From an uncultured Collinsella sp. (GTDB taxonomy: Bacteria; Actinomycetota; Coriobacteriia; Coriobacteriales; Coriobacteriaceae): a stretch of DNA of 16,353 nucleotides. The notes beneath the pieces are model-generated. The model worked only from the letters and a program-made list of their open reading frames with translations, was not told the DNA's origin and made no database searches. Below are positions 1-7,377 of the stretch, one piece after another. The translations under genes and the position numbers were made by a program. The DNA is taken from contig UQPP01000039.1 of assembly GCA_900543025.1 (NCBI GenBank), forward strand, positions 1-16,353. Direction: 5' to 3'. Positions within the stretch are counted from its first letter, which is position 1; every line of letters begins with the position of its first letter.

Positions 1-55
1 GCACCGTAGCGGTACCGGGCTCGATATTCCTCTGGTGCCCCCGGGCGGATTCGAA
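1..55 (-). repeat. Duplicate of tRNA-Arg 3' end and terminator
   Basis: This 55-bp stretch is identical to 129-183, an offset of exactly 128 bp. It contains, read on the minus strand, the second half of the T loop, the 3' acceptor strand, the encoded CCA and most of the terminator hairpin of the tRNA-Arg gene at 161-236. Identity stops at position 56, inside the T loop, and the sequence beyond it cannot form a T stem, so this is not a second functional tRNA. A duplicated tRNA 3' end is the usual footprint of site-specific integration (an att core) or of a local duplication. The copy may extend to the left of the window. Confidence 0.85.
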
Positions 56-82
56 AACTCCCCCCGCGGGGAAATTGGCGAC

Positions 83-106
83 GCGGGTGTCGACGGTCCG
101 AATCCG
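83..106 (+). repeat. Inverted fragment of the tRNA-Arg T-arm
   Basis: These 24 bases read in plus orientation match the variable-loop and T-arm part of the tRNA-Arg gene, which is encoded on the minus strand at 174-197, with a single T to C difference. It therefore forms an inverted repeat with the gene across about 67 bp. It is too short to be a gene. It could be a rearrangement scar from the event that duplicated the tRNA 3' end, or the edge of an eroded related tRNA. Confidence 0.7.
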
Positions 107-121
107 GCCTTTAGACCAGAA

Positions 122-150
122 GAGCCCGGCACCGTAGCGGTACCGGGCTC
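122..150 (-). terminator. tRNA-Arg terminator hairpin
   Basis: Thirteen-base arms at 122-134 and 138-150 enclose a three-base loop. The one non-Watson-Crick position is a G-U pair in the minus-strand RNA but an A-C mismatch in the plus-strand RNA, so the structure fits minus-strand transcription. It begins about 11 bases after the tRNA CCA end. The following U tract is weak (UUCU), so it may act partly as a processing or stability element. Confidence 0.65.
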
Positions 151-160
151 GATATTCCTC

Positions 161-236
161 TGGTGCCCCCGGGCGGATTCGAACCGTCGACACCCGCTTT
201 AGGAGAGCGGTGCTCTATCCCCTGAGCTACGGAGGC
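161..236 (-). tRNA. tRNA-Arg (anticodon CCU)
   Basis: The minus strand reads as a complete 76-nt cloverleaf. The acceptor arms GCCTCCG and CGGGGGC pair over seven positions with one G-U. The D arm contains AGCTCAGGGGATAGAGC. The anticodon stem CCGCT/AGCGG closes a seven-base loop CTCCTAA, giving anticodon CCT, which decodes AGG. The T loop is TTCGAAT, with one A-C mismatch in its stem. The discriminator is A and CCA is encoded (161-163). The gene is isolated and its 3' end is duplicated at 1-55. Confidence 0.95.
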
Positions 237-246
237 ATGTTGTACT

Positions 247-255
247 AGTGTAGCA
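247..255 (-). promoter_or_regulatory. Probable promoter (extended -10) of tRNA-Arg
   Basis: The minus strand carries TGCTACACT, an extended -10 element (TG-n-TACACT), whose last base lies 11 bases upstream of the mature tRNA 5' end. No convincing -35 box is seen at 17 bp. The spacing would give a very short leader of a few bases. Inferred from sequence only. Confidence 0.45.
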
Positions 256-294
256 GATTTACTGCATCGCAATACGTCGCATGATTAGACTTCG

Positions 295-363
295 AAGTTG
301 CGGTGGAATAGTTCCTGTCTGAAGCATCTAAAGCCGTATTTAGGAACTATTTCACCGCAGCTT
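295..363. repeat. Family A long hairpin repeat, copy 1
   Basis: Two 22-base arms (295-316 and 342-363) are complementary at 20 positions, and the two exceptions can form G-U pairs. The arms start with the shared GTTGCGGTG and end with TTCCT/AGGAA. The same element recurs at 3981-4049 and 11041-11107. It begins 8 bases after the stop codon of the DUF956 gene, so it can act as a 3' stem-loop for that minus-strand transcript, although no U run follows it. There is no coding capacity. It resembles a REP or MITE-like non-coding repeat. Confidence 0.8.
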
Positions 364-371
364 GTGAGGAG

Positions 372-770
372 CTAGTTACCTTTGTGGAAGAGATTTTTGA
401 TAACGGAGGGGATGCTCTTGGCGCCCTTGGCCGTCACATCGATAAAGTCGGGCGAACGCACGAGCTTATCCTCGTCGACGTACTTGCGGACAGCACGAAG
501 CGTCTCTTTGTCGTCGCGCGTCGAAAACGTAAAGTGACCGTTGTCCTTGGTGAAGATGGCAAAACGCGTGATCTTCTTGGTGCCGCGTAAAACCTCGGCC
601 GCGATGTAGTCGACCTCGTCCCACGGGATTTGAATATAATCCTCGGGATTGCGCTCGTTGTAATACTCGAACGCCTTATTGCCCACCATCACGTTACCGT
701 GGCTGGTAAGCCCCATCAGGCAGGTTGCCGGCGTTGCCAGATCGACCGTGCTGTTCTGAGATTGCGCCAT
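372..770 (-). CDS. manO: DUF956 family PTS-associated protein (ManO-like)
   Basis: This 132-residue soluble protein matches the DUF956 family, which is found at the end of mannose-family PTS operons in Gram-positive bacteria and is called ManO in lactobacilli. The family is thought to modulate expression or activity of the cognate PTS. Recognisable family segments are the early GLTSHGNVMVGNKAFEYY stretch and the central IPWDEVDYIAAEV. I placed the start at ATG 770, with a GGAGG eleven bases upstream. A GTG 51 bases further upstream lies inside the terminator hairpin and would make the protein overlong. The gene follows EIID after that terminator, so it may be expressed by read-through at a lower level. 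The family assignment is by pattern recognition. Confidence 0.85.
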   Translation of the reverse strand: MAQSQNSTVDLATPATCLMGLTSHGNVMVGNKAFEYYNERNPEDYIQIPWDEVDYIAAEVLRGTKKITRFAIFTKDNGHFTFSTRDDKETLRAVRKYVDEDKLVRSPDFIDVTAKGAKSIPSVIKNLFHKGN

Positions 771-786
771 ACGCGCCTCGCCCTCC

Positions 787-834
787 AATAAAAACAATCG
801 GACCGCATCCAGTGTACCCACCGGGTGCGGTCCG
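787..834 (-). terminator. Rho-independent terminator between EIID and DUF956 genes
   Basis: Twelve-base arms (799-810 and 823-834) pair on the minus strand with one G-U and are followed by ATTGTTTTTATT. It lies 57 bases after the EIID stop codon and upstream of the DUF956 start. It probably ends most transcripts of the three permease genes, leaving the DUF956 gene to read-through. Confidence 0.85.
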
Positions 835-890
835 TTTCAATGGCTCAAAAGCCCTTACCTGGCAACTCTCGGTCTTAAGCCGAAGCGTGC

Positions 891-1811
891 TTACATGAAG
901 CCGCAGAAGCGACCGATGATGCCGACGGCGAAGAGAGCCAGGATGATGACGATCGGGCTGACCTTCTTCTTGAGGAGCTTGCAGACCAGCAGGGTCAGGC
1001 ACACGGCGGCAAGGCCGGGGATGAGCTGATCGAGGTTGGCCTGAAGCGTGGTGACCTTCATCTGATCAAGGGCGGTAGCACCGACGGAGTTGTACATCGT
1101 CAGCGCTTCCTTGATACCCTCGGAACCGGAGGGCAGGCTAGCCCAGTCGATAAAGGCGCCAGCAGACTGCTTGACCGTGGAGACGATCGGGGTGAAGGAA
1201 ATGGACACCCAGCGCTCGACCAGGGCGCCGATGATGAACATACCCAGGATGGAAGCGCCCTCGGTGACCTTGCCCATCAGACCACCGGAGAGGTCCTTGG
1301 CGATGGAGGAGCCGACCTTGTAGCCAAACTCCTGCGTGTACCACAGGAAAGCGTAACGGATGATGTTCCACGCGAAGAAGAACAGCAGCGGACCGACGAT
1401 GCTGCCGGACATGGCCAGGGAAGCGCCCAGAGCGCCCAGAATCGGGCGAAGGGTGAACCAGAAGACGGGGTCACCGACGCCGGCGAGCGGGCCCATCATA
1501 CCGACCTTGACGCCCTGGATGGCGACGTCATCGATCGGAGCACCGTTGGCGCGCTCCTCCTCGAGGGCGAGGGTAACGCCAATGACGGGGGCGGAAACAT
1601 AGGGGTGGGTGTTATAGAACTCCAGGTGGCGCTTAAGAGCGGCAATCTGGTCATCCTTGCTGGTGTAGAGCTTCTTGATCGCAGGGATCATTGCGAAGCA
1701 CCAGCCGCCGTTCTGCATACGCTCGTAGTTCCACGAGCCCTGAAGGAACTGATGACGGAAGCAAACCTTCTTGCGGTCAGCCTTGGTGAGCTGAATCTTG
1801 TTCTCTGCCAT
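891..1811 (-). CDS. manZ: PTS mannose-family transporter subunit IID
   Basis: EIID is one of the two integral-membrane subunits of mannose-class phosphotransferase permeases; with EIIC it forms the sugar channel. The 306-residue product opens with a soluble amphipathic region containing the family pattern LQGSWNYERMQNGG and continues with MMGPLAGVGDPVFW and a hydrophobic membrane part ending in FAVGIIGRFCGFM. Length fits the family (about 280-310). The ATG at 1811 is preceded by AGGAGGGG at ten bases; a GTG nine bases upstream sits almost on the Shine-Dalgarno and is rejected. It follows EIIC by 16 bases, so the two are co-transcribed. The symbol is by family; the actual sugar cannot be read from sequence. 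Confidence 0.96.
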   Translation of the reverse strand: MAENKIQLTKADRKKVCFRHQFLQGSWNYERMQNGGWCFAMIPAIKKLYTSKDDQIAALKRHLEFYNTHPYVSAPVIGVTLALEEERANGAPIDDVAIQGVKVGMMGPLAGVGDPVFWFTLRPILGALGASLAMSGSIVGPLLFFFAWNIIRYAFLWYTQEFGYKVGSSIAKDLSGGLMGKVTEGASILGMFIIGALVERWVSISFTPIVSTVKQSAGAFIDWASLPSGSEGIKEALTMYNSVGATALDQMKVTTLQANLDQLIPGLAAVCLTLLVCKLLKKKVSPIVIILALFAVGIIGRFCGFM

Positions 1812-1827
1812 ATGTATCACTCCCCTC

Positions 1828-2646
1828 CTACTCGTAATCGTTCAGAATGTCGCCGAGCGGGTCGCCGGAGCCACCGCCCGTGCCGCCACCCTGCTTGGCC
1901 AGATCCTTAAGGCCAAGGTAGATGAGGGCAAGGGAGATGCCGATGAGGCCAAGGGCGATCAGTGTGAGCTGAGGGATGGCAGCAAGGACAAAGCCGAGGA
2001 TGAAGAACGGCCAGGTCTCCTTGGTGGCCATCATGTTGATGACCATGGCGTAACCGACGGAAGCGACCATGCCGCCGCCGACAGCCATGCCGCCGGACAG
2101 CCAGTCGGGCATAGCGTTAAGCGCGTTGGTAACGGCCTCGGCCGGGATGACGCACAGAAGCACTGCCGGGATGGCGATACGAAGGCCCTGCATGAGGATG
2201 GCAGCATACTGCCAGCGCTCGATGCCAGAGAAGTCGCCCTTCTCGGCGCAACCGTCCATGGCGTGAGCGATAGCGGTAGCAATGGTACGGCAGATCATGG
2301 TCAGGAACAGACCAGCGACCGACAGCGGGACGGCGACGGCGATGGCCGCGGTAACGGCCTTGGCCGAATCAGTGGCGCCGCCGTTGAGGGCGAGCACCAT
2401 GATGATCGAAGAAGCGACCGAGGCCAGAGCGGCGTCAGGCGCGACGGCGGCGCCGACGTTAGCCCAGCCAAGGGCCATCATCTGGAGCGAACCGCCCAGG
2501 AGGATGCCCTCCTGAAGGTGACCGGTTACGAGACCGATAAGCGTGCATGCCACGAGCGGCTGATGGAACTGGAACTCATCCAGAATGCCTTCCATACCGG
2601 CAAGCAACGCGACAATCGCAACAAGCAGAATAGTGATTGCAGACAT
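1828..2646 (-). CDS. manY: PTS mannose-family transporter subunit IIC
   Basis: EIIC of the mannose class carries the sugar-binding transmembrane pathway together with EIID. The 272-residue product is almost entirely hydrophobic, with a typical family block GGSLQMMALGW followed by NVGAAVAPDAALAS around residues 52-78, and ends in a glycine-rich, acidic cytoplasmic tail. Length matches ManY (about 266). The ATG has AAAGGAGGG eight bases upstream. It lies 18 bases after the EIIAB stop and 16 bases before the EIID start, which is a tight operon. Substrate could be mannose, glucose, fructose, N-acetylgalactosamine or another hexose. Confidence 0.96.
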   Translation of the reverse strand: MSAITILLVAIVALLAGMEGILDEFQFHQPLVACTLIGLVTGHLQEGILLGGSLQMMALGWANVGAAVAPDAALASVASSIIMVLALNGGATDSAKAVTAAIAVAVPLSVAGLFLTMICRTIATAIAHAMDGCAEKGDFSGIERWQYAAILMQGLRIAIPAVLLCVIPAEAVTNALNAMPDWLSGGMAVGGGMVASVGYAMVINMMATKETWPFFILGFVLAAIPQLTLIALGLIGISLALIYLGLKDLAKQGGGTGGGSGDPLGDILNDYE

Positions 2647-2664
2647 GTATCGGACCCTCCTTTA

Positions 2665-3654
2665 CTATGCTTGAGCGGCCAGTTCGGCCTTAGCTTTCTT
2701 CAACATGGCGTCGAGATCCTCGGAAGCATCCGAAGGAACCTTGCGGACCTCGAACTTGACGCCCTTGGCCTTGAGGGCCTCGAGGGTCTTAACGTCGTCA
2801 TCGCCCATAGCGACGGCGTTGGTGACGACGACCTTGCCCTTGGAGTGAGCCATGGAACCGATGTTGACTTCCTTGATGTCGACGCCGGCCTCGATGGCCT
2901 TGAGCAGATCCTGCGGGTTCTCAAAGAGCAGCATGGCCTTGGTGTCACCAAAACGCGTGTCCTTGACGACCTCGGCCATCTTCTTGATAGGCACGACGTT
3001 GGCATGGACTCCCGGAGGGGCAGCCTGCTCGATCATGGTCTTGCGGAGCTCGTCGTGAGCAACGCCGTCGGAAACCACGATGATGCGGTTGGGGTTGATC
3101 TGCTTGGTCCACGTGGTGGCCACCTGACCATGCAGCAGACGGGTGTCGATACGGACGTGGGCGATCTTGATGTGCCCGTCGCCGATGACCGTTCCCGGAG
3201 GGATGGCGCCTGCAGGAGCAGCGGCGGCCGCAGCCGGCTTCTTCTCCTCGGGCTCCAGAGACTCGGGCTTGACGCGCACGCCAGCCTTAGCCTCAGTCAC
3301 GAGATGTTTTGCGATCGCATGTGCAGTGTTCTTTGCGTCAAAGCGCTGCGAATATGCCTCGATGAGCATAGGCAGGTTGACACCGGTGACGATAGCCCAG
3401 GAATCGTGGCCCTCGATGAGCCCGCTGATCTGGTTGAACGGCGTGCCGCCCCACAGATCAACGAGGAAGAGTACCTGCTCCTGGTCGTCGAAGGAAGCGA
3501 CTGCTTCCTCGACCTTGGCACGGAAGTCGTCGGGGCCCATGCTCGGCTCGAGCGAGACCACGGCCACAGACGGCTGATCGCCAAAGACCATCGAGCCCGT
3601 CTGCTTGATTCCAGCTGCCAAGTCCCCGTGGCTAGCAAGAACAATACTTACCAT
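2665..3654 (-). CDS. manX: PTS mannose-family EIIAB fused protein
   Basis: This cytoplasmic phosphotransfer protein accepts phosphate from HPr and passes it to the incoming sugar. It is 329 residues. The EIIA domain (about 1-125) has the active-site motif LASHGD with His9, and FLVDLWGGTPFN. An Ala/Pro/Lys-rich linker spans about 126-160. The EIIB domain (about 161-329) has RIDTRLLHGQVATTW with phosphorylated His175, the same position as in E. coli ManX. The domain order A-B in one chain is the E. coli type. The start is ATG 3654 with AAGGAGG seven bases upstream; an adjacent GTG at 3657 is also possible. It is the first gene of the operon with EIIC, EIID and probably the DUF956 gene. Confidence 0.97.
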   Translation of the reverse strand: MVSIVLASHGDLAAGIKQTGSMVFGDQPSVAVVSLEPSMGPDDFRAKVEEAVASFDDQEQVLFLVDLWGGTPFNQISGLIEGHDSWAIVTGVNLPMLIEAYSQRFDAKNTAHAIAKHLVTEAKAGVRVKPESLEPEEKKPAAAAAAPAGAIPPGTVIGDGHIKIAHVRIDTRLLHGQVATTWTKQINPNRIIVVSDGVAHDELRKTMIEQAAPPGVHANVVPIKKMAEVVKDTRFGDTKAMLLFENPQDLLKAIEAGVDIKEVNIGSMAHSKGKVVVTNAVAMGDDDVKTLEALKAKGVKFEVRKVPSDASEDLDAMLKKAKAELAAQA

Positions 3655-3724
3655 CACATAACCTCCTTTTTGTATACGTATTTCCTACACGACATGAAAG
3701 GAGTATAGCTGTTTGGTTTGTGGA

Positions 3725-3730
3725 ATTATA
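3725..3730 (-). promoter_or_regulatory. Candidate -10 box of the PTS operon
   Basis: The minus strand reads TATAAT here, 70 bases upstream of the EIIAB start. The -35 region is poor (no good TTGACA match at 16-18 bp), which would suit an activated promoter. A second, weaker TATACT lies at 3703-3708. I see no sigma-54 type -24/-12 element, the promoter class used by LevR-controlled mannose PTS operons in Firmicutes. Confidence 0.4.
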
Positions 3731-3980
3731 GCTAAATTCGTAAAAGGTTGCATTATTTGTTTAAACGTCTAAGTTTGTTACAAGTTGGTTACGTTGCTGC
3801 TTTTCGACTCATTACCCGCCAAGGCGTCGCTCATCAAGCCACGCATTTTACAGATACAAGCAGACTGTTCATTAATATCGATTTTAGGCAAGCGCGAATG
3901 CGCTTGTACTGCCGCTACATTGTTCAAACAGGTATGACTTGACTATTTGCGCGACTTATGATCTACGAAACCACTCAAAA
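3731..3980. other. Non-coding, AT-richer intergenic region
   Basis: This 250-bp stretch between the PTS operon promoter and the hypA terminator is clearly richer in A and T than the flanking genes. A 64-codon open frame on the plus strand (3748-3942) lacks a ribosome binding site and any recognisable content, and I do not call it. The only structure seen is the palindrome at 3889-3906. The region may hold regulatory sites for the PTS operon, but none can be named. Confidence 0.6.
3889..3906. promoter_or_regulatory. Perfect inverted repeat, possible operator
   Basis: CAAGCGC and GCGCTTG form a perfect seven-base inverted repeat around a four-base GAAT centre. It has no U tract and sits about 160 bp upstream of the candidate PTS promoter. 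It could be an operator or just a small hairpin. Confidence 0.35.
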
Positions 3981-4049
3981 AAGTTGCGGTGGAATAGTTC
4001 TTGTTTAAGAGCCAGAAGGCTGGATTTAGGAACTATTTCACCGCAACTT
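3981..4049 (-). terminator. Family A hairpin, copy 2, acting as hypA terminator
   Basis: Twenty-two-base arms (3981-4002 and 4028-4049) match at 20 positions. The inner loop carries a small CCAG/CTGG stem. The element starts 10 bases after the hypA stop, and in the minus-strand RNA it is followed by six uridines, a textbook rho-independent terminator. It is the same repeat family as 295-363 and 11041-11107, so a dispersed repeat appears to be serving as a gene terminator. Confidence 0.8.
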
Positions 4050-4059
4050 ATAGGGAATC

Positions 4060-4488
4060 CTAGACGATGTGGAGGGGGTGGGCGGCATCGACGGCGTCGA
4101 GGACGTCGGAAGGGCCGTCGGGGGCAGCGTCTGCCGGTTCCTCGTCGGGGGTCTCAATCTGCTTAATCATGACCTCCTGGCCCTGCAGCAGGTATGTCTC
4201 GCCGCTGCCGCAATGAGGGCAGGTCTTGCCGTGCTCGACTGTCGCATAGTCGCGGCCGCACGCCTCGCAATGCGTCACGGCCTCGACAGGCTCCACAATA
4301 AGCTCCGCGCCCTGCGCGATGGGCTTTTTATCTGCCGCCCAGCGCCAAGCGTCGAGCAGCAAGTCGGGAACGACGCCCGAGACCTCGCCCAGCAGCAGCG
4401 TGACGCTCGAAACGCGACTCACGCCATTGGCGCGCGCCACGTTCTCAACATCGCGAATGATGTGATAGACGATTCCCAATTCATGCAA
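4060..4488 (-). CDS. hypA: Hydrogenase/urease nickel metallochaperone HypA
   Basis: HypA delivers nickel, with HypB, to the large subunit of [NiFe]-hydrogenases (and in some bacteria to urease). The 142-residue product begins MHELGI, whose His2 is the nickel ligand, and has the zinc site CEAC (C74, C77) and CPHC (C90, C93). The start must be the TTG at 4488, because only this places His next to the initiator residue; AAAGG lies eight bases upstream. The usual length is about 115; residues from about 112 on are an acidic, Asp/Ala/Pro-rich extension ending in AHPLHIV. No other hyp or hydrogenase gene is in the window. It follows the flavoprotein gene by 89 bases on the same strand and may share its transcript. 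The family A hairpin terminates it. Confidence 0.95.
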   Translation of the reverse strand: MHELGIVYHIIRDVENVARANGVSRVSSVTLLLGEVSGVVPDLLLDAWRWAADKKPIAQGAELIVEPVEAVTHCEACGRDYATVEHGKTCPHCGSGETYLLQGQEVMIKQIETPDEEPADAAPDGPSDVLDAVDAAHPLHIV

Positions 4489-4577
4489 GGTAGAAACCTT
4501 TCAACAACGGTTGATGCGATGTCAGCCAGACGTCAGTGAGCGACGCTCTGCTCCGCTCCCTTACTCGTTACGTCCTG

Positions 4578-7355
4578 TTATTTCTTCCCGAATTTGATCT
4601 TAATCGCACGCTTTAGAGCATACTTGCCGAGGCTTGGGAGCTTTTGCTCGTATTTGACCATCGTTGAGCACTCGGGGCGATCGCGGTCCAGATGGATGGC
4701 GTCAAACGCGCACTTGGTGGTGCACAGGCCGCAGCCGATGCATTTGTTAGGGTCGACGATCGATGCGCCGCAGCCCAGGCAGCGGGCGGTCTCGGCGCGC
4801 ACCTGCTCCTCGGTAAAGGTCTCAACATACTCGCTAAACGGCGCAGCCTTCTCGCGTTCGCGGTCCACATGCGCAACCTCGCGGCTCGCGTTGTCGTAGC
4901 TCTCGAGCACAACGTCGTTGCGGTCGAGCGCGGTGTAGCGGCGCTGGTTGCGGCCGATGGTGAGCGTGGAGCCCGGCTGCACAAAGCGATGGATGGACAC
5001 GGCGGCCTCGTGACCGGCGGCGATGGCATCGATGGCAAAGCTCGGACCGGTATAGACGTCGCCGCCCACAAAGATGTCGGGCTCGGCAGTCTGATAGGTC
5101 TGGGGATCGGCAAGGGCGCCCTGGCCGCGGCCAAGCTCCACCTTGGAGCCAGCCAGCAGGTCGCCCCACACAATGGACTGGCCAATCGACATAACGACAC
5201 GATCGGCATCGACACGGCGCAGATCGTTCTCGTCGTACTCGGGCGCAAAACGGCCCTCGTCGTCAAAGACACGCGTGCAGCGCTTGAAGGTGATGCCGCA
5301 CACGCGACCGGCCTCGTCCAGGTGAATCTCCTTGGGGCCCCATCCGCAGCTGATGTGAGCGCCGTCCTCAACGGCCTCGCGACGCTCCTCCTCGCTGGCG
5401 GGCATCTGAGCCTCGCTCTCCAGGCAGAACATCTCAACATGCTCAGAGCCCAGACGGCAGGCGTTGCGGGCAACGTCGATGGCCACGTTGCCGCCGCCCA
5501 CCACAATGGTGCGGCCGGACAGCGCGTCAATCTTGCCACTGTTGACCTCGCGCAAAAAGTCGACGGCCACGGTCACGTCCTCGGCATCCTCACCCGGAAT
5601 ACCGGCAAGGCGGCCACCCTGGCAGCCGATGGCCACATAAAAGGCCTTAAAGCCCTGCGCGCGCAGCTCGTCGAGCGTCACATCGCGACCGACCTCCACG
5701 CCATAGCGGAACTCGGCGCCCATCAGGCGAATGATCTCGACCTCTGCCTCGATAACGTCCTTCTCCAGCTTAAAGCTGGGAATGCCGTAGGTGAGCATGC
5801 CGCCCGGGCGCTCGTTCTTCTCGAACACGACGGGCTTGTAGCCCTTCTCGGCCAGATAGAAGGCGCAGGACAGACCGGCCGGGCCGGCACCGATGATGGC
5901 GATCTTCTGATCGAAGCCGCCGGCACGCGTCGGCGTCACCACGGGCGGGACATAGCGGGTCGCGGCATCAAGATCGCGCTGGGCGATAAACTTCTTGACC
6001 TCGTCGATAGCCACGGCGGCGTCCACACGGCCGCGGGTGCAGGCATCCTCGCAGCGGCGGTTGCACACGCGGCCGCAGATAGCGGGCAGCGGGTTCTCGC
6101 GCTTGATGAGCGCCAGCGCCTCGTCATAGCGCCCCTGTGCCGCAAGCTTCAGATAGCCCTGAACGGCAACGTGCGCGGGGCAAGCCGTCTTGCAGGGCGC
6201 GGTGCCGGACTCGTGCGTCTCGATACGGTTATCGTTGCGGTAGTTGGGCGACCACTTGGTGTGGTCCCACTTGGTGGCATCGGGCAGCTCCTGGCGCGGA
6301 TACTCGGGCACCTGTCCGCCGGCCTTTTTGCTGCAGAGCTTCTGGCCGAGCTTGGCGGCACCGGCGGGGCACACCTCAACGCAGCGACCGCAGGCAACGC
6401 ACTTGTCCTTCTCGACCTTGGCGACATAGGCCGAGCGCGACAGGTTGGGCGTGTTGAACAGCTGCGAGGTGCGCAGGGCGTAGCACACGTTGACGTTGCA
6501 GTTGCAGATGGCGAAGATCTTGTTCTCGCCGTCGATATTGGTGATCTGGTGTACAAAGCCGTTGTCCTCGGCCTGGCGCAAAATGTCGTAGACCTCCTCG
6601 CGCGTCACATAGTGGCCGCGGTCGGTCTCGACCACGTAGTCGGCCATATCGCCCACGGCGATGCACCAATCGGCCGGGTCGTCGGCGCAGCCCTCGCCCA
6701 TCACGCGACGGCTCGCGCGGCAGCTGCAGGTGCTGGCGGCATACTTGCCCTCGTATTTGTCGAGCCAGTGCTCGATATGCTCAATCGGCACCGAGGTGCT
6801 CGAAGCATCGATAGCCTTCTCGACCGGAATGACGTGCATGCCGATGCCGGCGCCTCCGGGCGGCACCATCGGCGTGGCCTTGGACAGCGGCCCCTTGGAC
6901 GCCTGCTCAAAAAACTTGGCATAGACCGGATGCTCTTCGAGCTGGCTCACGCGCATGTTGAGGAACTCGGCGGAACCCGGTACCAGCATGGGCAGCACCC
7001 ACTGCTTGGCGCGCTCGGGATTTTCCCAGTTGTACTCGAGCAGACCCGTGTAGCTCATGTCGTCGAGCATCTTCTCGATCTGGGCCTCGGGCATGCCGGT
7101 GAGTTTGACCATCTCGGGCAGCGTGTAGGGACGGCGCATCTTCATCTTGCAGAGCACTTCGGCCTGCTCGTCAGTCGCGGCCTCGGCAAACGACCAGTAC
7201 TCGTAGCCCAGCAGCTCGTCGCGATGCAGCAGGCGGTTGGTGCAGTGCTCGCACAGTTTGACGATGGCCTCGCGCGGATGCTCCGGCAGCGGCGGCACAA
7301 ACTCCGCACCGATATCGGGCTCGGTGTAGCTAATCCCCGGTCCGTTGAGAATCAT
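4578..7355 (-). CDS. Composite Fe-S/FAD NAD(P)H oxidoreductase (GltD-like core)
   Basis: A 925-residue cytoplasmic protein. An N-terminal region (1-300) has CEHC at 35-38, then CSCR (C210, C212) with C223 and C231, and CNC at 284-286 with C291, which look like metal-cluster ligands. A ferredoxin-type cluster CVACGRCVEVCP follows (C319, C322, C325, C329). Residues about 385-450 form the GltD-type Fe-S domain (CKTACP, CGRVCNRRCEDAC). The FAD site GAGPAG is at 489-494 and the NAD(P)H site GGGNVAID at 620-627. A last cluster domain has CLGC at 859-862 and CIGCGLCTTKC at 872-882. This resembles the glutamate synthase small subunit and related electron-transfer flavoproteins, but no GltB partner is near. 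The ATG at 7355 has AAGGGA six bases upstream; the open frame upstream of it crosses the operators and is not coding. It is divergent from the TetR gene. Substrate unknown. Confidence 0.9.
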   Translation of the reverse strand: MILNGPGISYTEPDIGAEFVPPLPEHPREAIVKLCEHCTNRLLHRDELLGYEYWSFAEAATDEQAEVLCKMKMRRPYTLPEMVKLTGMPEAQIEKMLDDMSYTGLLEYNWENPERAKQWVLPMLVPGSAEFLNMRVSQLEEHPVYAKFFEQASKGPLSKATPMVPPGGAGIGMHVIPVEKAIDASSTSVPIEHIEHWLDKYEGKYAASTCSCRASRRVMGEGCADDPADWCIAVGDMADYVVETDRGHYVTREEVYDILRQAEDNGFVHQITNIDGENKIFAICNCNVNVCYALRTSQLFNTPNLSRSAYVAKVEKDKCVACGRCVEVCPAGAAKLGQKLCSKKAGGQVPEYPRQELPDATKWDHTKWSPNYRNDNRIETHESGTAPCKTACPAHVAVQGYLKLAAQGRYDEALALIKRENPLPAICGRVCNRRCEDACTRGRVDAAVAIDEVKKFIAQRDLDAATRYVPPVVTPTRAGGFDQKIAIIGAGPAGLSCAFYLAEKGYKPVVFEKNERPGGMLTYGIPSFKLEKDVIEAEVEIIRLMGAEFRYGVEVGRDVTLDELRAQGFKAFYVAIGCQGGRLAGIPGEDAEDVTVAVDFLREVNSGKIDALSGRTIVVGGGNVAIDVARNACRLGSEHVEMFCLESEAQMPASEEERREAVEDGAHISCGWGPKEIHLDEAGRVCGITFKRCTRVFDDEGRFAPEYDENDLRRVDADRVVMSIGQSIVWGDLLAGSKVELGRGQGALADPQTYQTAEPDIFVGGDVYTGPSFAIDAIAAGHEAAVSIHRFVQPGSTLTIGRNQRRYTALDRNDVVLESYDNASREVAHVDREREKAAPFSEYVETFTEEQVRAETARCLGCGASIVDPNKCIGCGLCTTKCAFDAIHLDRDRPECSTMVKYEQKLPSLGKYALKRAIKIKFGKK

Positions 7356-7377
7356 GGTCGTCCCTTCTCTTGCCACA

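Noticed and set aside
1..78. A second tRNA-Arg gene
   Set aside because: Only the 3' acceptor and part of the T loop are present; the T stem, anticodon and D arms cannot be formed.
771..821. GTG start at 821 for the DUF956 protein
   Set aside because: The codon lies in the loop of the EIID terminator and adds 17 residues not typical of the family.
1798..3708. A 636-codon plus-strand open frame opposite the PTS genes
   Set aside because: It runs antisense across three clearly recognised PTS genes and their intergenic ribosome binding sites; the composition is that of a shadow frame.
3748..3942. A 64-codon plus-strand frame in the PTS upstream region
   Set aside because: No ribosome binding site, no recognisable content, AT-rich non-coding composition.
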